64,000 nt of DNA from Blasia pusilla. Its lineage: Eukaryota > Marchantiophyta > Marchantiopsida > Blasiales. Both the position numbers and the translations under genes were made by a program. The DNA lies in the NCBI GenBank assembly GCA_050084515.1, contig CM114272.1:1116001-1180000 (forward strand). The letters are read 5' to 3'. Below are positions 1 to 11,284 of the stretch, piece by piece. A model generated the notes under the pieces. It did not search any database. It worked only from the letters and a program-made list of their open reading frames with translations, and was not told where the DNA came from. Numbering within the stretch: position 1 is the stretch's first letter; every line of letters starts with the position of its first letter.

Positions 1-480
1 TTAGGAGTTTGTGCCACTCTAAGAGGGCAAGAAATTGCCGAGAGTTCGACCCGTTCACAATAGGGAATAGTAAGTTCCAATGCCTAGAGGGGGCTTTGAT
101 GGACAACTGCCACAAGTTTTCCATTACGTTCATAACACTCATCAAGGTTAGAGGCTCTACTATAACCCACATGGAGTATCATGGAATGAGCTAATCGCAA
201 AGGACTGCTAGGAGTTGGGAGAGGCCATAGCTTAAAAAATGTCTGGTAGGGCTACCTCCTTAACCACTAATAATATCTATGGAGGGGCAAGTCACCCAAG
301 GGCAATTATATCATCCAACTGGGTTAATTTGCCCAAGGTTCAATACTATGGTTGAGTTTTTTTGGAGTTATGGAGGCACTATTAGAGAGTACGAACCAAG
401 AAGTTGCATAGCATCCATGACTTTCATAGGTAGATAGGGGAGAGTCTATGTGAGGTGTTCACCAGGGGTAGGAGGGCGTT
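1..480 (+). mobile_element. Ty3/gypsy gag relic (G4), cut by window edge
   Basis: The translation around 15-190 matches the gag of the G1 and G3 elements in this window: the stretch SKRARNCREFDPFT is the counterpart of G3 gag SQRARNSREVDPFT, followed by a match to the 'LEGAPMDNYHEF' stretch. Around 390-455 the DNA again follows G3 gag (the region encoding LRSIHNF in G3). Many stops and small indels separate the pieces, so it is an old pseudogene. No other pol domain is visible downstream. It is the fourth gag relic of this superfamily in the window. Confidence 0.7.
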
Positions 481-1631
481 GTCTTAGCAAGTGAGTACAC
501 AACTGAACTCAAAATCTTGTGAGGAACATTAGCAAAAATATTTTGAAGAACAATTGTAGGATCAATATTTTCCTTCAAGATTTTAAAATAACCGATTTTT
601 TTTTCTCCCTTGTGATTATTTATGCTCATATTTGTTGTCATATTTAGGAATATTTTTACCATTGAATATGCTCCATGGAGGAGTAGCTTATCAAAACACC
701 CATGGATTCCCTACACGTCCAATGTAATATGTGCACCCGAAAAATAAATATTTTTTTAATTCATCTGCATGAAAACAAAATATGGACAACATGAAGGGAT
801 CTATCATTTATCACAAAATTTTCATGCATTTCTTGAATATCTAGGTCCATTTTTCTTATCATGCTCTTACACACGTATCATGATATTTTGGAGTTCGAGT
901 TTTTCCGTATTTATTGATGTCTTCGATTTATGGCTCCTTACAAGTTGCGAGTATAATAAGAATTCCCAAACTGTCTGGATATTGTGAGCACCTAAATTTT
1001 CTTTAATTTCAAAATATTTGATAGACTTTCAATTAAAATTAAATATGTATAAAAAGGCAAGGAAAATTACTTTGGAAATCCAAAATTTCTATATTTCCAG
1101 GATAATAAGTTTGGAAATCCAAGAAAACGGAAAAAATTAGTGATTTCTTTGGAAAAACCCTAAATTATTTTTATTGCAAGTGAGAATTTTTATGAATTCT
1201 TCTCGTTCCTATATTTATATTTATGAATGATATTCTTTGAAAATACATTTCATGGATTAAAACAACTTTCAAGAATCACACAATTGCTCTTAAAATCTGA
1301 AGTAATCACTAGTGATTAATTATCTCATTATATAATTTACTTATTAATTTTCAAAAGTTTCGATGAGCACGGTTGGAAGTTTTGTGCAAAGTTAGGAGAA
1401 TTGATGCACCACGAAGAAAATGAATATGTGAATATTTATGTGTCATCATATGATAACAAATATATATTCCCATTCCTTGAGATAGTTGTGTGAAATGTTG
1501 TAGAGTCTGGAAACGATTCTCAAGTTATATGTCCATGGCTTTTTGCCTCTATCACCTTGAAACAAATGAGAATCTAGCTCTAAGTAAAACCCTAAAGAAC
1601 TCCTAAAAAACATAGAAATTTCTCACTTCCC
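481..1631. other. AT-rich intergenic DNA, no gene seen
   Basis: Strongly AT-rich with only short open frames that show no recognisable domain. No RNA gene or clear transposon terminus was found. Confidence 0.5.
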
Positions 1632-1769
1632 ATCATTGTATCTTAGCATTGTCTTCTCCTCCATGATGTGATTGCTCCCACTTTTCATTGGTAGTTGTTT
1701 GTCATTGTATCTTAGCATTGTCTTCTCCTCCATGATGTAATTGGTCCCACTTTTCATTGGTAGTTGTTG
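1632..1769. repeat. Two-copy 69-bp tandem repeat
   Basis: The block starting with TCATTGTATCTTAGCATTG near 1633 recurs at about 1702 with a few substitutions, a 69-bp period. Because 69 is a multiple of three, a minus-strand frame reads a 23-residue repeat twice. I treat that frame as fortuitous. 1770-2351 after it holds nothing recognisable. Confidence 0.75.
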
Positions 1770-2351
1770 AGTTTTCCGTATTCGAGCTAGAATGGTAGTG
1801 GACAAGACACATTGCCCCACGTCCATGAAATTCCTTGTCATAAGAGACTCTACTATAAATCTCATGCCATTTACACGACTTACATTTCCAACTTCCCTTT
1901 TGACTAACCATGTTGTACACAAATTCAAAAAAATTTCTTGATGTGGGAATATTTTCTTGTTACCCAACTGCCACGTGTCAAGGAGAAAGGTGTTTGCAAA
2001 TCAAGAAGGCGCTCTCCAACAAAATATTATAAATGGTGATAGCTCTTAAGCAAAGACATGTGGGAATTCTCATCTCTACCGCTTCGTAGTGTGGGATATA
2101 TAGTTCAAGATAGCATTCCTGAAGGAGAATCCCAAAACTAGAGTGAGTTCCAAAGATTTAGTGCACGGCGAAAAGAAGGAATTCTAGCAAGGTATGAACG
2201 AGCAAACTTCTCGAGTATGTACTCCACGAGAGTGAGAAGACCCGCTGCTACTCTAACGAGTCTAACCGGGTGGGGAAGTTGGAACCTTTGGAGTCACACC
2301 ATGAAAATCGTTGTCATGAGACCTGTCACCTTTGATTCTCCCGAGTCGTAG

Positions 2352-2816
2352 GATCCGTCGCTTTCGGAACCCGGGAACTGACGTCGCGAGGTCCCGTCCG
2401 GCGCCGTAAGAGCAATTGACTACCCTACTAATCCGTCACTCTCGGAACCCCGAACTGACGCCGCGAGGTCCCGTCCGGCGCCGTGAGAGCAATTGACTCC
2501 CCTACTAATCCGTCACTTGCGGAACCGGGAACTGACGTCGCGATGTCCCGTCCGGCGCCGTGAGAGCAATTGACTCCCCTACTAATCCGTCACTTCCGGA
2601 ACCGGGAACTGACGTCGCGATGTCCCGTCCGGCGCCGTAAGAGCAATTGAATCCCCTACGGATCCGTCACTCTCGGAACCCGGGAACTGACGCCGCGGGG
2701 TTCCGTCCGTCGCCGTAAGAGCAATTGAATCCCCGAAGGATCCGTCACTATCGGGACCCGAGAACTGACGCCGTGGGGTTCCATCCGGCGGCGTCAGCGC
2801 AATCCCCCAGCGGATC
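2352..2816. repeat. 77-78 bp minisatellite, about six copies
   Basis: Units begin with GATCCGTC or AATCCGTC at 2352, 2430, 2507, 2584, 2661 and 2739, spacings 77-78 bp. Each carries the shared parts 'gaactgacg', 'cccgtccggcgccgt' and 'agagcaattga'. The units differ by scattered substitutions. GC content is far higher than in the flanking DNA. A minus-strand open frame (2582-3094) runs through it, but the unit length is not consistently a multiple of three, so coding is unlikely. Confidence 0.9.
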
Positions 2817-4093
2817 AGTAGAGCCCCAAAGGCCCAAGCCAAGTCCAGGGCGTACGTCTGATGGGCAGCAGCTATGACAGACCTCCTTCTTCTTTGCCCG
2901 GGCCAGAAGTAACCGGCGAAGCGAAGGGGTGAGAGTGTCCACGTCGCCGCGATACTGGGGCGGGCCTCGAGGTCAGCGCAGCGCGAGGGAGAACTGTACT
3001 TTACTGCGGGCTCTGATTTTCCCAAGTTCCAGCCGGTGACACGTCGCTCGTCGTTTAGAGGGGCGTGCCAAACCGACATGTACAGTTCTCCCACAAATTT
3101 CGCATTGGTTTGTGAGCAGCGTATCGTGTCCTAGAGAAGAGGCTAAGCCCTTTGAATACGGCACATCAGTGAGTTTGACATAATTGCCGAAGTTACAGGA
3201 CCGTGTCATCGGTGGAAAGGACGACGCCCGCGGGCTGCCTTGTCCGTCTGCTGCGTCTTCTTGCGCGATCTGCTACTGGTAGCGGCGGATCACTGTTGGA
3301 GTAGGACCCGGGACTACGACTGGAGGATGAGAACCACAGAGTGCGAGCGGCAACAGACAAGAACCTGTGCAACAACAACGCTGAGGCACCAGTTTTTTTT
3401 CCCAATTACGATACACCTTACACTTCGTTAGCGCCTCTTCAATAATCATCGTGTCTAAGAGGATCATCCCCTGATATGTTTTTACTACATAAACACTTCG
3501 TTTGTCTTTTTTGGCTTTCTAAGTCATATAATGCAGAATGGGCTTGTCAGACTGACCGGAGGCATCGAGTGTGAAGCGAGTGGCTTCCACAATGACCTAC
3601 AGCACAGAAATTGGTGTTCTTCGACCTCGTGGTCTTCTAGGTAAAAGCCTACATATTTCGGCAAAGCACTCTCCCACGCTGGCTGCTGCAAGAACAATTT
3701 AACTACAGAATCTCCAAAATTGTTCACCTTCACATTGGCAGGCTGGGCTACGCTAGCAAACATTTAACATCCGAAATTTTGACGAAGTAATTCTATGTTT
3801 ACACTCGAGAATTCCAGTCCGAGAAGGCAGCTTGTTTGATCCATCAAGGTAAAGAATAGAACCGCCTGTAATTTCAAGACATAGTACAATCTGTACAAAA
3901 AGAGTTCTTCCCGCCTCCTGGCTGAACGACAGTGGACAGAAATGTTCTCAAACCTGCAACTCTCGCCACTCTGAGCTGTTGCACATTTTTCGTGGTAGTA
4001 CGGTGAGCAAGGCAAAATTGGGAGAAACGAATCGCGGAGGAGAATCCAAGCCCACACGACCCTTCTAGATGATTCGGTCTGTCCATCCTTAAT
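2817..4093. other. Unassigned DNA downstream of the ARM gene
   Basis: GC-rich up to about 3400, then mixed. Minus-strand open frames occur at 3524-3763 and 3764-4057, directly 3' of the ARM gene, but they resemble no family I know. They may be 3'-untranslated sequence of that gene. No other gene is supported. Confidence 0.35.
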
Positions 4094-5023
4094 TCAGATA
4101 AAGTGTTGTGAAGGGGATCCATGATCGCTGGTGTCCACATGTAAGCCTTTTATGAATTGTAAAAGTCTCAGAGCCCTACGACGGCCTTTCTCAGTACCGG
4201 TGCTCGCGAGCTCCCCTAAGGGCCCATAGATGCCCAGCTTTACAGCCGCTAAGATGTGCGCCGGGTCGTCTCTGCCAAGATCGAGAAGTATACCGACGGC
4301 ATTTTCCTTGTTTCTTGCTATGCCCGATGTGATCAAATCAACCAAGATCGGGACCGCATTCAGTCTGCCGAGAGCAATTTGCCCTTCCTGATGAGTGGCT
4401 AAGATCGCCAACACTGCTAAAGCTTCATCGTGGAGTTTACTGGATTCATCGAGCATGAGCTTCATCAGCGGAGGGACTGCCCCCGCTCTGACTGCCAATG
4501 CTTTGTTGCTCGGGAGAATTGCCAGATTGAAAATCGCACTCGCTGCATCTCTCTTTCCCCGGTAAGATCCATCTCGGAGAAGATCCACCAACGGCGGAAA
4601 CGCACCGGCAGCACCGATACTGGCCTTACTTGCATGAGGAGTGGAGAGGCTAAACAATGTGGCCGCGGCATTTTCTCTGGCCTCGGGATTACCTTTCTTG
4701 AGGACGTCGACCAGACCACCGATGGCTCTTGCCTCGACAATGGACTCCTTTAGACTATGGTTTATGGACAGATTAAGAAGTGCGGTTACCGCGTGTACTT
4801 GTATCTGCGAGTCTTGGACAGCGAGAAGGTCCACCAATAGTGGAATTGCTCCCGCCTTGCCGATGCAGTCTCTGTTGCTCCCATTCCTCTTCGCTAACAG
4901 CCGAAGCTGCTCGCAGGCATATCTTTGCGATTCGATCTTCCCGCCGATGAGATCCTTGACTAGCCCGTCTACTTTAGCTTTGACCTCACCGCCATCATCT
5001 GCCTCAACAAAATCCCCGGCCAT
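4094..5023 (-). CDS. Armadillo-repeat protein, PUB-type ARM domain without a U-box
   Basis: Single uninterrupted frame of 309 codons from the ATG at 5023 (complement); an in-frame GTG lies six bases upstream. From about residue 15 to the end it is a solenoid of roughly seven ARM repeats of about 41 residues. Repeat signatures are NRDCIGKAGAIPLLVDLL, ALLNLSINHSLKESIV, ENAAATLFSLS and DAASAIFNLAILPSNKA, closely matching the ARM domain of plant U-box E3 ligases of the PUB4/PUB13 type. Those proteins are two to three times longer, with an amino-terminal domain and a U-box. Neither is seen on this strand upstream. It could be an ARM-only protein acting by protein-protein binding, or the last exon of a PUB gene whose earlier exons I cannot find. 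A possible acceptor (ttttcgag) precedes the start. The frame is free of stops and frameshifts, unlike its transposon surroundings, so it is probably functional. Confidence 0.85.
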   Translation of the reverse strand: MAGDFVEADDGGEVKAKVDGLVKDLIGGKIESQRYACEQLRLLAKRNGSNRDCIGKAGAIPLLVDLLAVQDSQIQVHAVTALLNLSINHSLKESIVEARAIGGLVDVLKKGNPEARENAAATLFSLSTPHASKASIGAAGAFPPLVDLLRDGSYRGKRDAASAIFNLAILPSNKALAVRAGAVPPLMKLMLDESSKLHDEALAVLAILATHQEGQIALGRLNAVPILVDLITSGIARNKENAVGILLDLGRDDPAHILAAVKLGIYGPLGELASTGTEKGRRRALRLLQFIKGLHVDTSDHGSPSQHFI

Positions 5024-6140
5024 CCACACTCGAAAAGGTGAGATACCTCAACAAACTCAAAAATAGTGTTCCCTAGAATGTTCACAGAGTTGCGATGGAT
5101 CCTCTCTGGCAGCCTCCAGCGCATCGAATTCCATCCATCAAATGCACCGACGATCTCCCGATCTTACGCCAATTCCTTTCAAGAACCTCTCGCCTGACCA
5201 AATCTTCCACATCACGAGCCTCTGGCGCATTTCTCGTGAAGAACCAGCCACAACAGCGAGCCCAACCGATCTAATTTCCAACCGATTCAACCGACTCTTT
5301 ATCTGATTTCTCCCCCTCCACCTCGCAATCCCGCTCGCTCCCTGTCCGGAGCGGGACAGAAAAAACAGCCACAACCTACATCAATAGAACAAACCAATCT
5401 CTCCATTTAAAACCGATGTACGCAGCAGCGGACACGAAGCCAGGTTTGCCACGTTCCGATCCATCGCTTTAGGCCACATCGCCGAACGCTGCGAGTCCTC
5501 GAACCCAGCCCGCATCCCTCCTGCCCTCCCTCAACTCCCCTGATGCAGGACCCCGCTCGCCATTTCTGCACTCTCCGAGCCCTCCCACCAATTCGATTTT
5601 TCTCATTTCTCGACGCTCCTCTCCACCCACTCCTGTCTCGCTCTGCACCCTCTCCCTGCCACCCTCCTCCTCCTCCTCCTCCTCCTCCCTCCACTCTGCT
5701 CAACGATCTAGATGCTCCGCCCCTCCTTCTGGACCTGCCTGCCCCGCGCGGCAGCTGGCAGCACAGAAGAGCGCCTCCCCTCACTCTCAAGCTGGTGCTG
5801 CATTGCTACCCGGACCGGCGCTCGCATCAGAGTAGGGGACACGCTTCCTCCCTTGCCTGAGGGCGGCGTGGGGCGTCCCTCCACCCCCCCGCGCAATTCC
5901 TCCGTCCATCCCTCCTCTCGCCCTTTCCACTTTTCGTTCCCTCTCTGTACACCTCAAAACCGTACTCCGTCTACTAGGTGGGACCGCAGGCCGGTCGCTC
6001 CCGGTCATTGGTACATTTGCCCCGTACTCGCCACCGGAAAGATAGGCGCTTAACCTGGTCCCGTGTTTGACAAGGTTCCTCTCACGCGGATTAGTTCGAC
6101 AATTTTTATTAGACTGATGGACGCCTTCCATCCCATCCAC
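5024..6140. promoter_or_regulatory. GC-rich 5' flank of the ARM gene with (CTC)n tract
   Basis: This kilobase is GC-rich and contains a CTC/GAG trinucleotide tract at about 5664-5689 and many CT-rich stretches. Overlapping open frames on both strands here have the low-complexity composition of GC-rich non-coding DNA (glycine/arginine on one strand, proline/serine on the other). Its position upstream of the minus-strand ARM gene fits promoter plus 5' untranslated sequence. No TATA element is claimed. Confidence 0.4.
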
Positions 6141-6640
6141 CGGATCTGCCCTTTATTATATTTTATTTTTCCAAAGCCGTTTTTTAGGCGTTGTTAAATA
6201 AAACAAGATAACTCATCTATTTTAATTTGAGAATCCACTAATAATAATCATAGTTATTTTTAAGATACTTCAAATCGTCTCGATGTCTTGGTTTGGGACA
6301 CATGAGAATTAGCAATCCTCATATAGAAGATCAATAAATGGTATTATTAGACGATTTAAATAAAATGCAAATAAAGATGGTCTAGCGGGTATCGGTCAAA
6401 GCATAGTCCCTAGAATGGGAGGTTTAGATTCAGCATGGATGTCGCTCTTTTCTTAACACGGCGGCTTTCCGTCCGGCAAGCTAACACCCGGATGCGCGTC
6501 CTCGTTCCCCGCACCTCTTTCCGTAACTGCACAGTTGGTAACCCCGACCACAGCTAACGGGTCCCGTACGTGTCATACGTCTGCTCGTCGTATCCGTCCT
6601 GCGGCGGAACGGACCGTGAGGCTTACCGTCCATTAGTACC
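6141..6640. other. No gene seen
   Basis: AT-rich to about 6460, then GC-richer DNA leading into the retrotransposon tail at 6641. It may be 3'-UTR of that truncated insertion, but no coding match is visible. Confidence 0.4.
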
Positions 6641-6733
6641 CTCTTCGGGGCCGGTTCCGGCCTCTTGAGGCCGGATTTTTTGGGTTTAGGTCCCTCTTTT
6701 GCATCGTGATGGCTTTCCCATCCTTTTTTTACA
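6641..6733 (+). mobile_element. 3' tail of RLE-type non-LTR retrotransposon, copy 1
   Basis: Shares with the main element's 3' end (13450-13545) the stretches CGGGGCCGGTTCCGGCCTCT and GCATCGTGATGG, the short inverted repeat GATGG/CCATC at 6708-6722, and then an AT-rich tail. No coding part is attached, so this is a strongly 5'-truncated insertion, the usual fate of target-primed retrotransposons. Confidence 0.75.
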
Positions 6734-7842
6734 TATATATATTTTATTTATTAATACCCTCTCGAGACTGTACACCATCATCATAGTCCGCTGCGAGACG
6801 CCAACGAAGTACGGGGTATATATATTCTCAGGTTACATAGAAAATAAATAATACTTAAATAATAAATATACAAATATCCTTTTCTATGCTGTAGGTTTTG
6901 GAAGCTACAGTATTCCCTGACCAGTAGTAAATAAAGTAAGTAAATATCTTCCAGAGGAATAGAAGTCGGGGAAGCGGTGTCGTGAGTGTCTGACTTACGA
7001 CAGCAGTCCGAATCGCGCTGCCCGGGATTATGCCCCGGGCCCAGTAAGGATCACGCGCTGGTGCAGACCGGACGACGACCCGGAACCGGCCAGCTCTCGC
7101 CCGGCCGGTTCGCGGCTGTAGCCAGCTGCTCCATCCGCGTCGCGTTGACGGCAAATCTTTAAATATATTATTCGGGCAGTTCTGCTATATTTAGAAGGAG
7201 TGACACGAGAAAGAGTATGGGGCCTAATGGGGGTCGATGTTTCTCATGACGTATGTATAAAATATAAACTTTAATAGAAATTGGACGGAAAACTCATCGC
7301 GTATGTTTTCACATACGCGATGGGGAGCAAAAAAACGTATATATATATATCTGTATGTATAACATCTTCTCTTAATTCCCAGCGCTTACGCTCCCTCTAA
7401 TCGAGATTAGCGTGGTAATGAGCGCTAGCTAATGATTATGAGGAGCAGAGACAAACAGAGTCAGGCCATACAGCCTCTTAGGATCCCCAGGGATTACTCT
7501 CACACTAATCGAGATTATGGTAGTAATGAGGCGCAGGGGAGCAAGAGAGCTACGTAAGTAAGAAGGCATAATCTCAATCAATGACTAATCACCAGGCAGA
7601 TTGCTCTATGTAAGGGGTTTGTCAAGGGCCCAAGGCCCTCCGATGTGGTCCTATCTTCGGTCCTTCTTACCGATGTGCCTGTTTTTATTTCATTTTAGGA
7701 AATTATTCATTTCCTTAGTTCCTCATTTCCTTTTTATTTAGTTATCACGATCATATGGCAGCTTGACTTTTCTTCCCTGAAGTTTTTATGTTCCTTTAGT
7801 CTTATTCATTTAGTTATCACTATTATATGCAACCAACCTAAA
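6734..7842. other. No gene; contains a small perfect hairpin
   Basis: The inverted repeat CATCGCGTATG / CATACGCGATG lies at 7295-7305 and 7312-7322 (11-bp arms, 6-nt loop). Two loosely similar blocks built around 'taatcgagatta' lie at about 7397 and 7507. A GC-rich patch at 6960-7150 gives open frames without recognisable content. Confidence 0.55.
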
Positions 7843-7962
7843 TGGCTAATCCTTAGGGGGAAATGCCCCCTAAGGATTTCTTCCTTTTCTGGTTTTGTCG
7901 TGTCCTTCAGGTTTTGATTCTTTGAGTCCCCTTCTTATGTATTTCCGATGGGTTTTCCATCA
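7843..7962 (+). mobile_element. 3' tail of RLE-type retrotransposon, copy 2, with hairpin
   Basis: A 13-bp perfect inverted repeat (AATCCTTAGGGGG / CCCCCTAAGGATT, 7848-7860 and 7866-7878, loop AAATG) is followed at 7947-7961 by GATGGGTTTTCCATC. The same order, a G-run/C-run hairpin then GATGGG/CCCATC, occurs at the 3' end of the main element (13425-13530). The intervening GGCCGGTTCCGGCC stretch is not conserved here, so this is a diverged relative. Confidence 0.55.
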
Positions 7963-9255
7963 CATGTTTTTATCGAAGTGCATCTTTTACTAATCCTTCC
8001 ACTACTCCTAAACATTGTTATTATGAGGTACCCACTTGAACACCAACCATTCAAAGGGCCGCACCTTGGTGGAAATATAAGCTCCAGTCGTGTCACATGA
8101 GAAAACATGTGTTGATGCATGTTTTTTTAAGGCACAAATAGTCTTGAGGTATGTTAGAGGGGTTGGAATTTTGATTAATAAATATGGAGATGCGAAATAT
8201 TCTGAAGATCTAAACAAATGTTCTTAGAAATGTAGAGGTGAATATGCATCCACACATGCCTTTGTTTGTATATATATATAACCCGAGAAGGCCACTAAAA
8301 TAGAGAAGATATAGGCAATACATCATAAAAGTAGAGGGTATGGATTAGCTCAAGAGGACATTTTTGTTTAGTTTCTCTTCAAGTTAATTTTTGTAAAAAT
8401 ATTTAACCACTTTCTTATTTTTCTTTAAAATCAAGAAGTTGAGATTGAATTAAGTAAGTATAGGCATGTTTCACAAATCTATTTAACGGGGTAATGCCAT
8501 TAAATATCGTCCTTAACATAGGCATGTTACACAAATATAGTTAATGGTAATATCCACATCCACCATGCTCCCGCCCTAACCACCCTAAGATTTCTACAAA
8601 GACCGAGAAAAGAGAAGAAAATTTAGAAATGTCAAAACCTCCCAAAGAATCAACGGAACTCTATTAAAAAGATTTGCAAGGCCCTAAAGTTTTTTATGAT
8701 AAATTTTCTATGGCTTTTTAAAATGAAAGAATATGAAAAACATATACTTACGCTAATTTTTTGTCTTGAAAAAAATTAGACCTATTTTTAATCGAAAGTA
8801 GTGTGATTTGAACTTTTTTTTAAATATCATAATAAGATTAAAATAAAATAAAATAAAATCTAGAAACGACTTTGGTAAGCCTTATCTGGTTCAGATTAAA
8901 CTTAAACTAACGATTGGGTGTCCCCGCCGACTCCCAATTACTACAGCCCAACTCTCACATGGCCATTAGGCTCGGGAAGATAAGGATTAGGTACGACGAA
9001 TCATCAGCTTTTCTTTCACCTCTAGCACAGAAAGAAAATAATGGACTTTGGGAACACGTGCAATTCTCAAAAGACACGACTTTGGGCAAGTAGATGGCTA
9101 AGACGTAGATACGGAACAAACGTAAGAGGTCGTACCTTCTTCGGTTGGGACTCGGAGGAAACAGGTTTAGGAGCTTTTTGTGTTTATTTTGTTTTGTAAT
9201 GTGGTACCACTTTGGCCATTAATTAACTAGTTTCTAACTACTCCGTTATAAGCCC
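7963..9255. other. AT-rich DNA, no gene seen
   Basis: Only short, unrecognisable open frames and simple A/T runs. Confidence 0.5.
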
Positions 9256-9345
9256 CTTTATGTCTCTTAGGGGCCGGTTTCGGTTCGCTCGTCCTTATGA
9301 CTCCCTCTTTGGTATCGCAATGGATTTTTCATCTCTTTTTTTATT
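9256..9345 (+). mobile_element. 3' tail of RLE-type retrotransposon, copy 3
   Basis: Carries TTAGGGGCCGGTTTCGGTTC followed by 'ccctctttggtatcgcaatgg' without its last base pairs intact, and a decayed form of the terminal GATGGG/CCCATC pair (about 9318-9333), then T- and A-rich sequence. It is the most diverged of the four tails. Confidence 0.6.
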
Positions 9346-9429
9346 AAAAAAAATATATTCTTTAAATTTGGTGTGTACTATTTTACAAGTAACTAGTTAG
9401 GACCCGTGAGTCCACGCCATATGGTCTTT

Positions 9430-9610
9430 AAAAGTCCTCTTATTCGAATGTCCTCTCCCTTACCCTCTCCCTGTTATTTGAATGCCCCACTCCTTGTACA
9501 CCCTCTCTTACTGCTAAAGCCCCATTGCTTGAATGCCCCCGTCCTTATACCCCCTCCCTTACCCCTAAAGCCCCATTACTTTAATGCCCCCCCTTCCAAC
9601 CTTCCCTACC
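9430..9610. repeat. Degenerate C-rich tandem repeat, about 50-bp period
   Basis: Three to four loose repeats of the pattern 'aaagccccattRcttgaatgcccc...ccctccctta'. The open frame across it (9406-9624) is a by-product of the repeat. Confidence 0.5.
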
Positions 9611-11284
9611 ATGTCACGTGTTGAATTCTCCCGTGTCGCCAATGAAACCCGCTCCTCTGTCCATAGTATAGATGGAAAGAAATAATTACGAATATGGGGT
9701 TTTGCAAAAATTCATATGAAAGAAAAAAGAATTTAAAAAACTACCATTTTGTAAAGTGTTGGATTTATGGTCTTCATTTTCATGGTCTTTTTAATATAGA
9801 TATATTTCTTTATGACCCCTTCGTATACTCCCCATTTTTTTTCACCGTCTAGCCTATTCACGTGTCCTCATACGAATTCAATAATTAATTTCTCCACTCC
9901 TTCCAAGGCGCACACTGGTTTATGGAACGGATTTCTTAAAGCCAATCAGTAGAGTGGAGTGCCTGTCCTTATAGATAACGGCCACAGATCCATGACTAGC
10001 GTGGAAAAAGCAACCCACAATTGCTTGTCGTTTGTCACTCACGATAGTAAAAGATGTTGTCGTACGTGTTAAGATGATTCGATGGTTGCTAACAAAACTC
10101 TAATCTTTTATTCGTGGGATATCTAAGTGATAGCCCTACGACACTATTCTCCATCCCTCTTGTGAGTCCCTATATTTGAGCTTTGAGCAACTCTATTTTC
10201 CCATGAAATTTAAACATCCTCAAATATGGTTGATTTTACTTCCACGTGGATTGAAGAAAATTTGAAGTTTTCATAAAAGCAAAGGTGGTAGAAGGATTTA
10301 CATATTCATGCCTCCTTTCTGTGGGAGAGTAGGGGATGGAAGGCTGGTGCTTCCCAAAATCTCCCACATGATCGAGAGGATGATATTTAAGTACAAAACT
10401 AAGACTTATCACATATGCCAAACTACTTGGTTGTTAATTGAATTCATATTAGGTCAAGAACAAATAATTAGAGGAGGATTATTATATTACATTTAAAGTC
10501 TTCTTATAACTTCCACACAAGTAATTATATCCTCTTTTAAGCATTGAGTGTTAAAGGAGTTTATTGACTTTGGGAGTTTATCTTCCATGAATGAAAATTT
10601 CTACCATTATTTCTCATATAACCTTTAGAACTCATCGAGTTTATCTACATTCACGAACTTGCTCTTAGCTCATTGTAAATCCTGCTTTGTTTCATGAATA
10701 ATATTCTTAATAGCGTCGTGGCTAAGCTTTGTACCTCCCTCGTCCTTCTCTTTTAGGTATGTCTAATTGTGTCTCCAACTAGTCTATTACTTCGAAGGTA
10801 TCTAGATTATTTTATATGCATATGGAGGAGAACTTGGGGAACGAGTGGCTTTTAATGATCTCATAAGAGACAAAAATATCTATATCTCAAACTGTAAAAT
10901 AGTAGAATTCGTATTTGGACATTAACAACTTTATGAGAGAAATAACACCAATAAGAAAAGAAACCTCCTATCTCCATGATGGTCTAATGTTATCTCGAGA
11001 GGGATGAAGCAATTGCTTATCCTACATGTTCAAACTTGGTGCCTTGAGATGCTAATGAAAAATTTGCCCTATTGTGTTAGATAAAATAACAAGAATCAAA
11101 GAGTGGAGCTATGAGATAACACGTGTAGTTGAAAGTCTTTTTTTTTATGGAAGTATTTCACTTTTTATATGTCTCATCTAAGGCTTTCCTCAAGACAAGT
11201 TTCCCTTAGAGTCATGAACTTACCCAACCTCGTAGTCCTTCTCTCTTGTTTGTCATTACTTATGAAAAAAAATCTATTCATGTT
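9611..11284. other. No gene seen
   Basis: AT-rich DNA between the tandem repeat and the truncated 5' edge of the retrotransposon. No recognisable domain, RNA gene or repeat boundary. Confidence 0.5.

Noticed and set aside
2582-3094. 170-codon minus-strand frame with repeated GDSIALTAPDGT-like segments
   Set aside because: It lies on the 77-78 bp minisatellite. The mixed period does not preserve frame across all units, and the non-repeat part matches nothing known.
5407-5896. Glycine/arginine- or proline-rich frames on both strands
   Set aside because: Low-complexity frames expected in GC-rich DNA with a CTC trinucleotide tract. No domain.
7295-7322. 11-bp hairpin as a transcription terminator
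   Set aside because: No gene ends here, and hairpin terminators are not used by plant nuclear genes. Listed only as structure.
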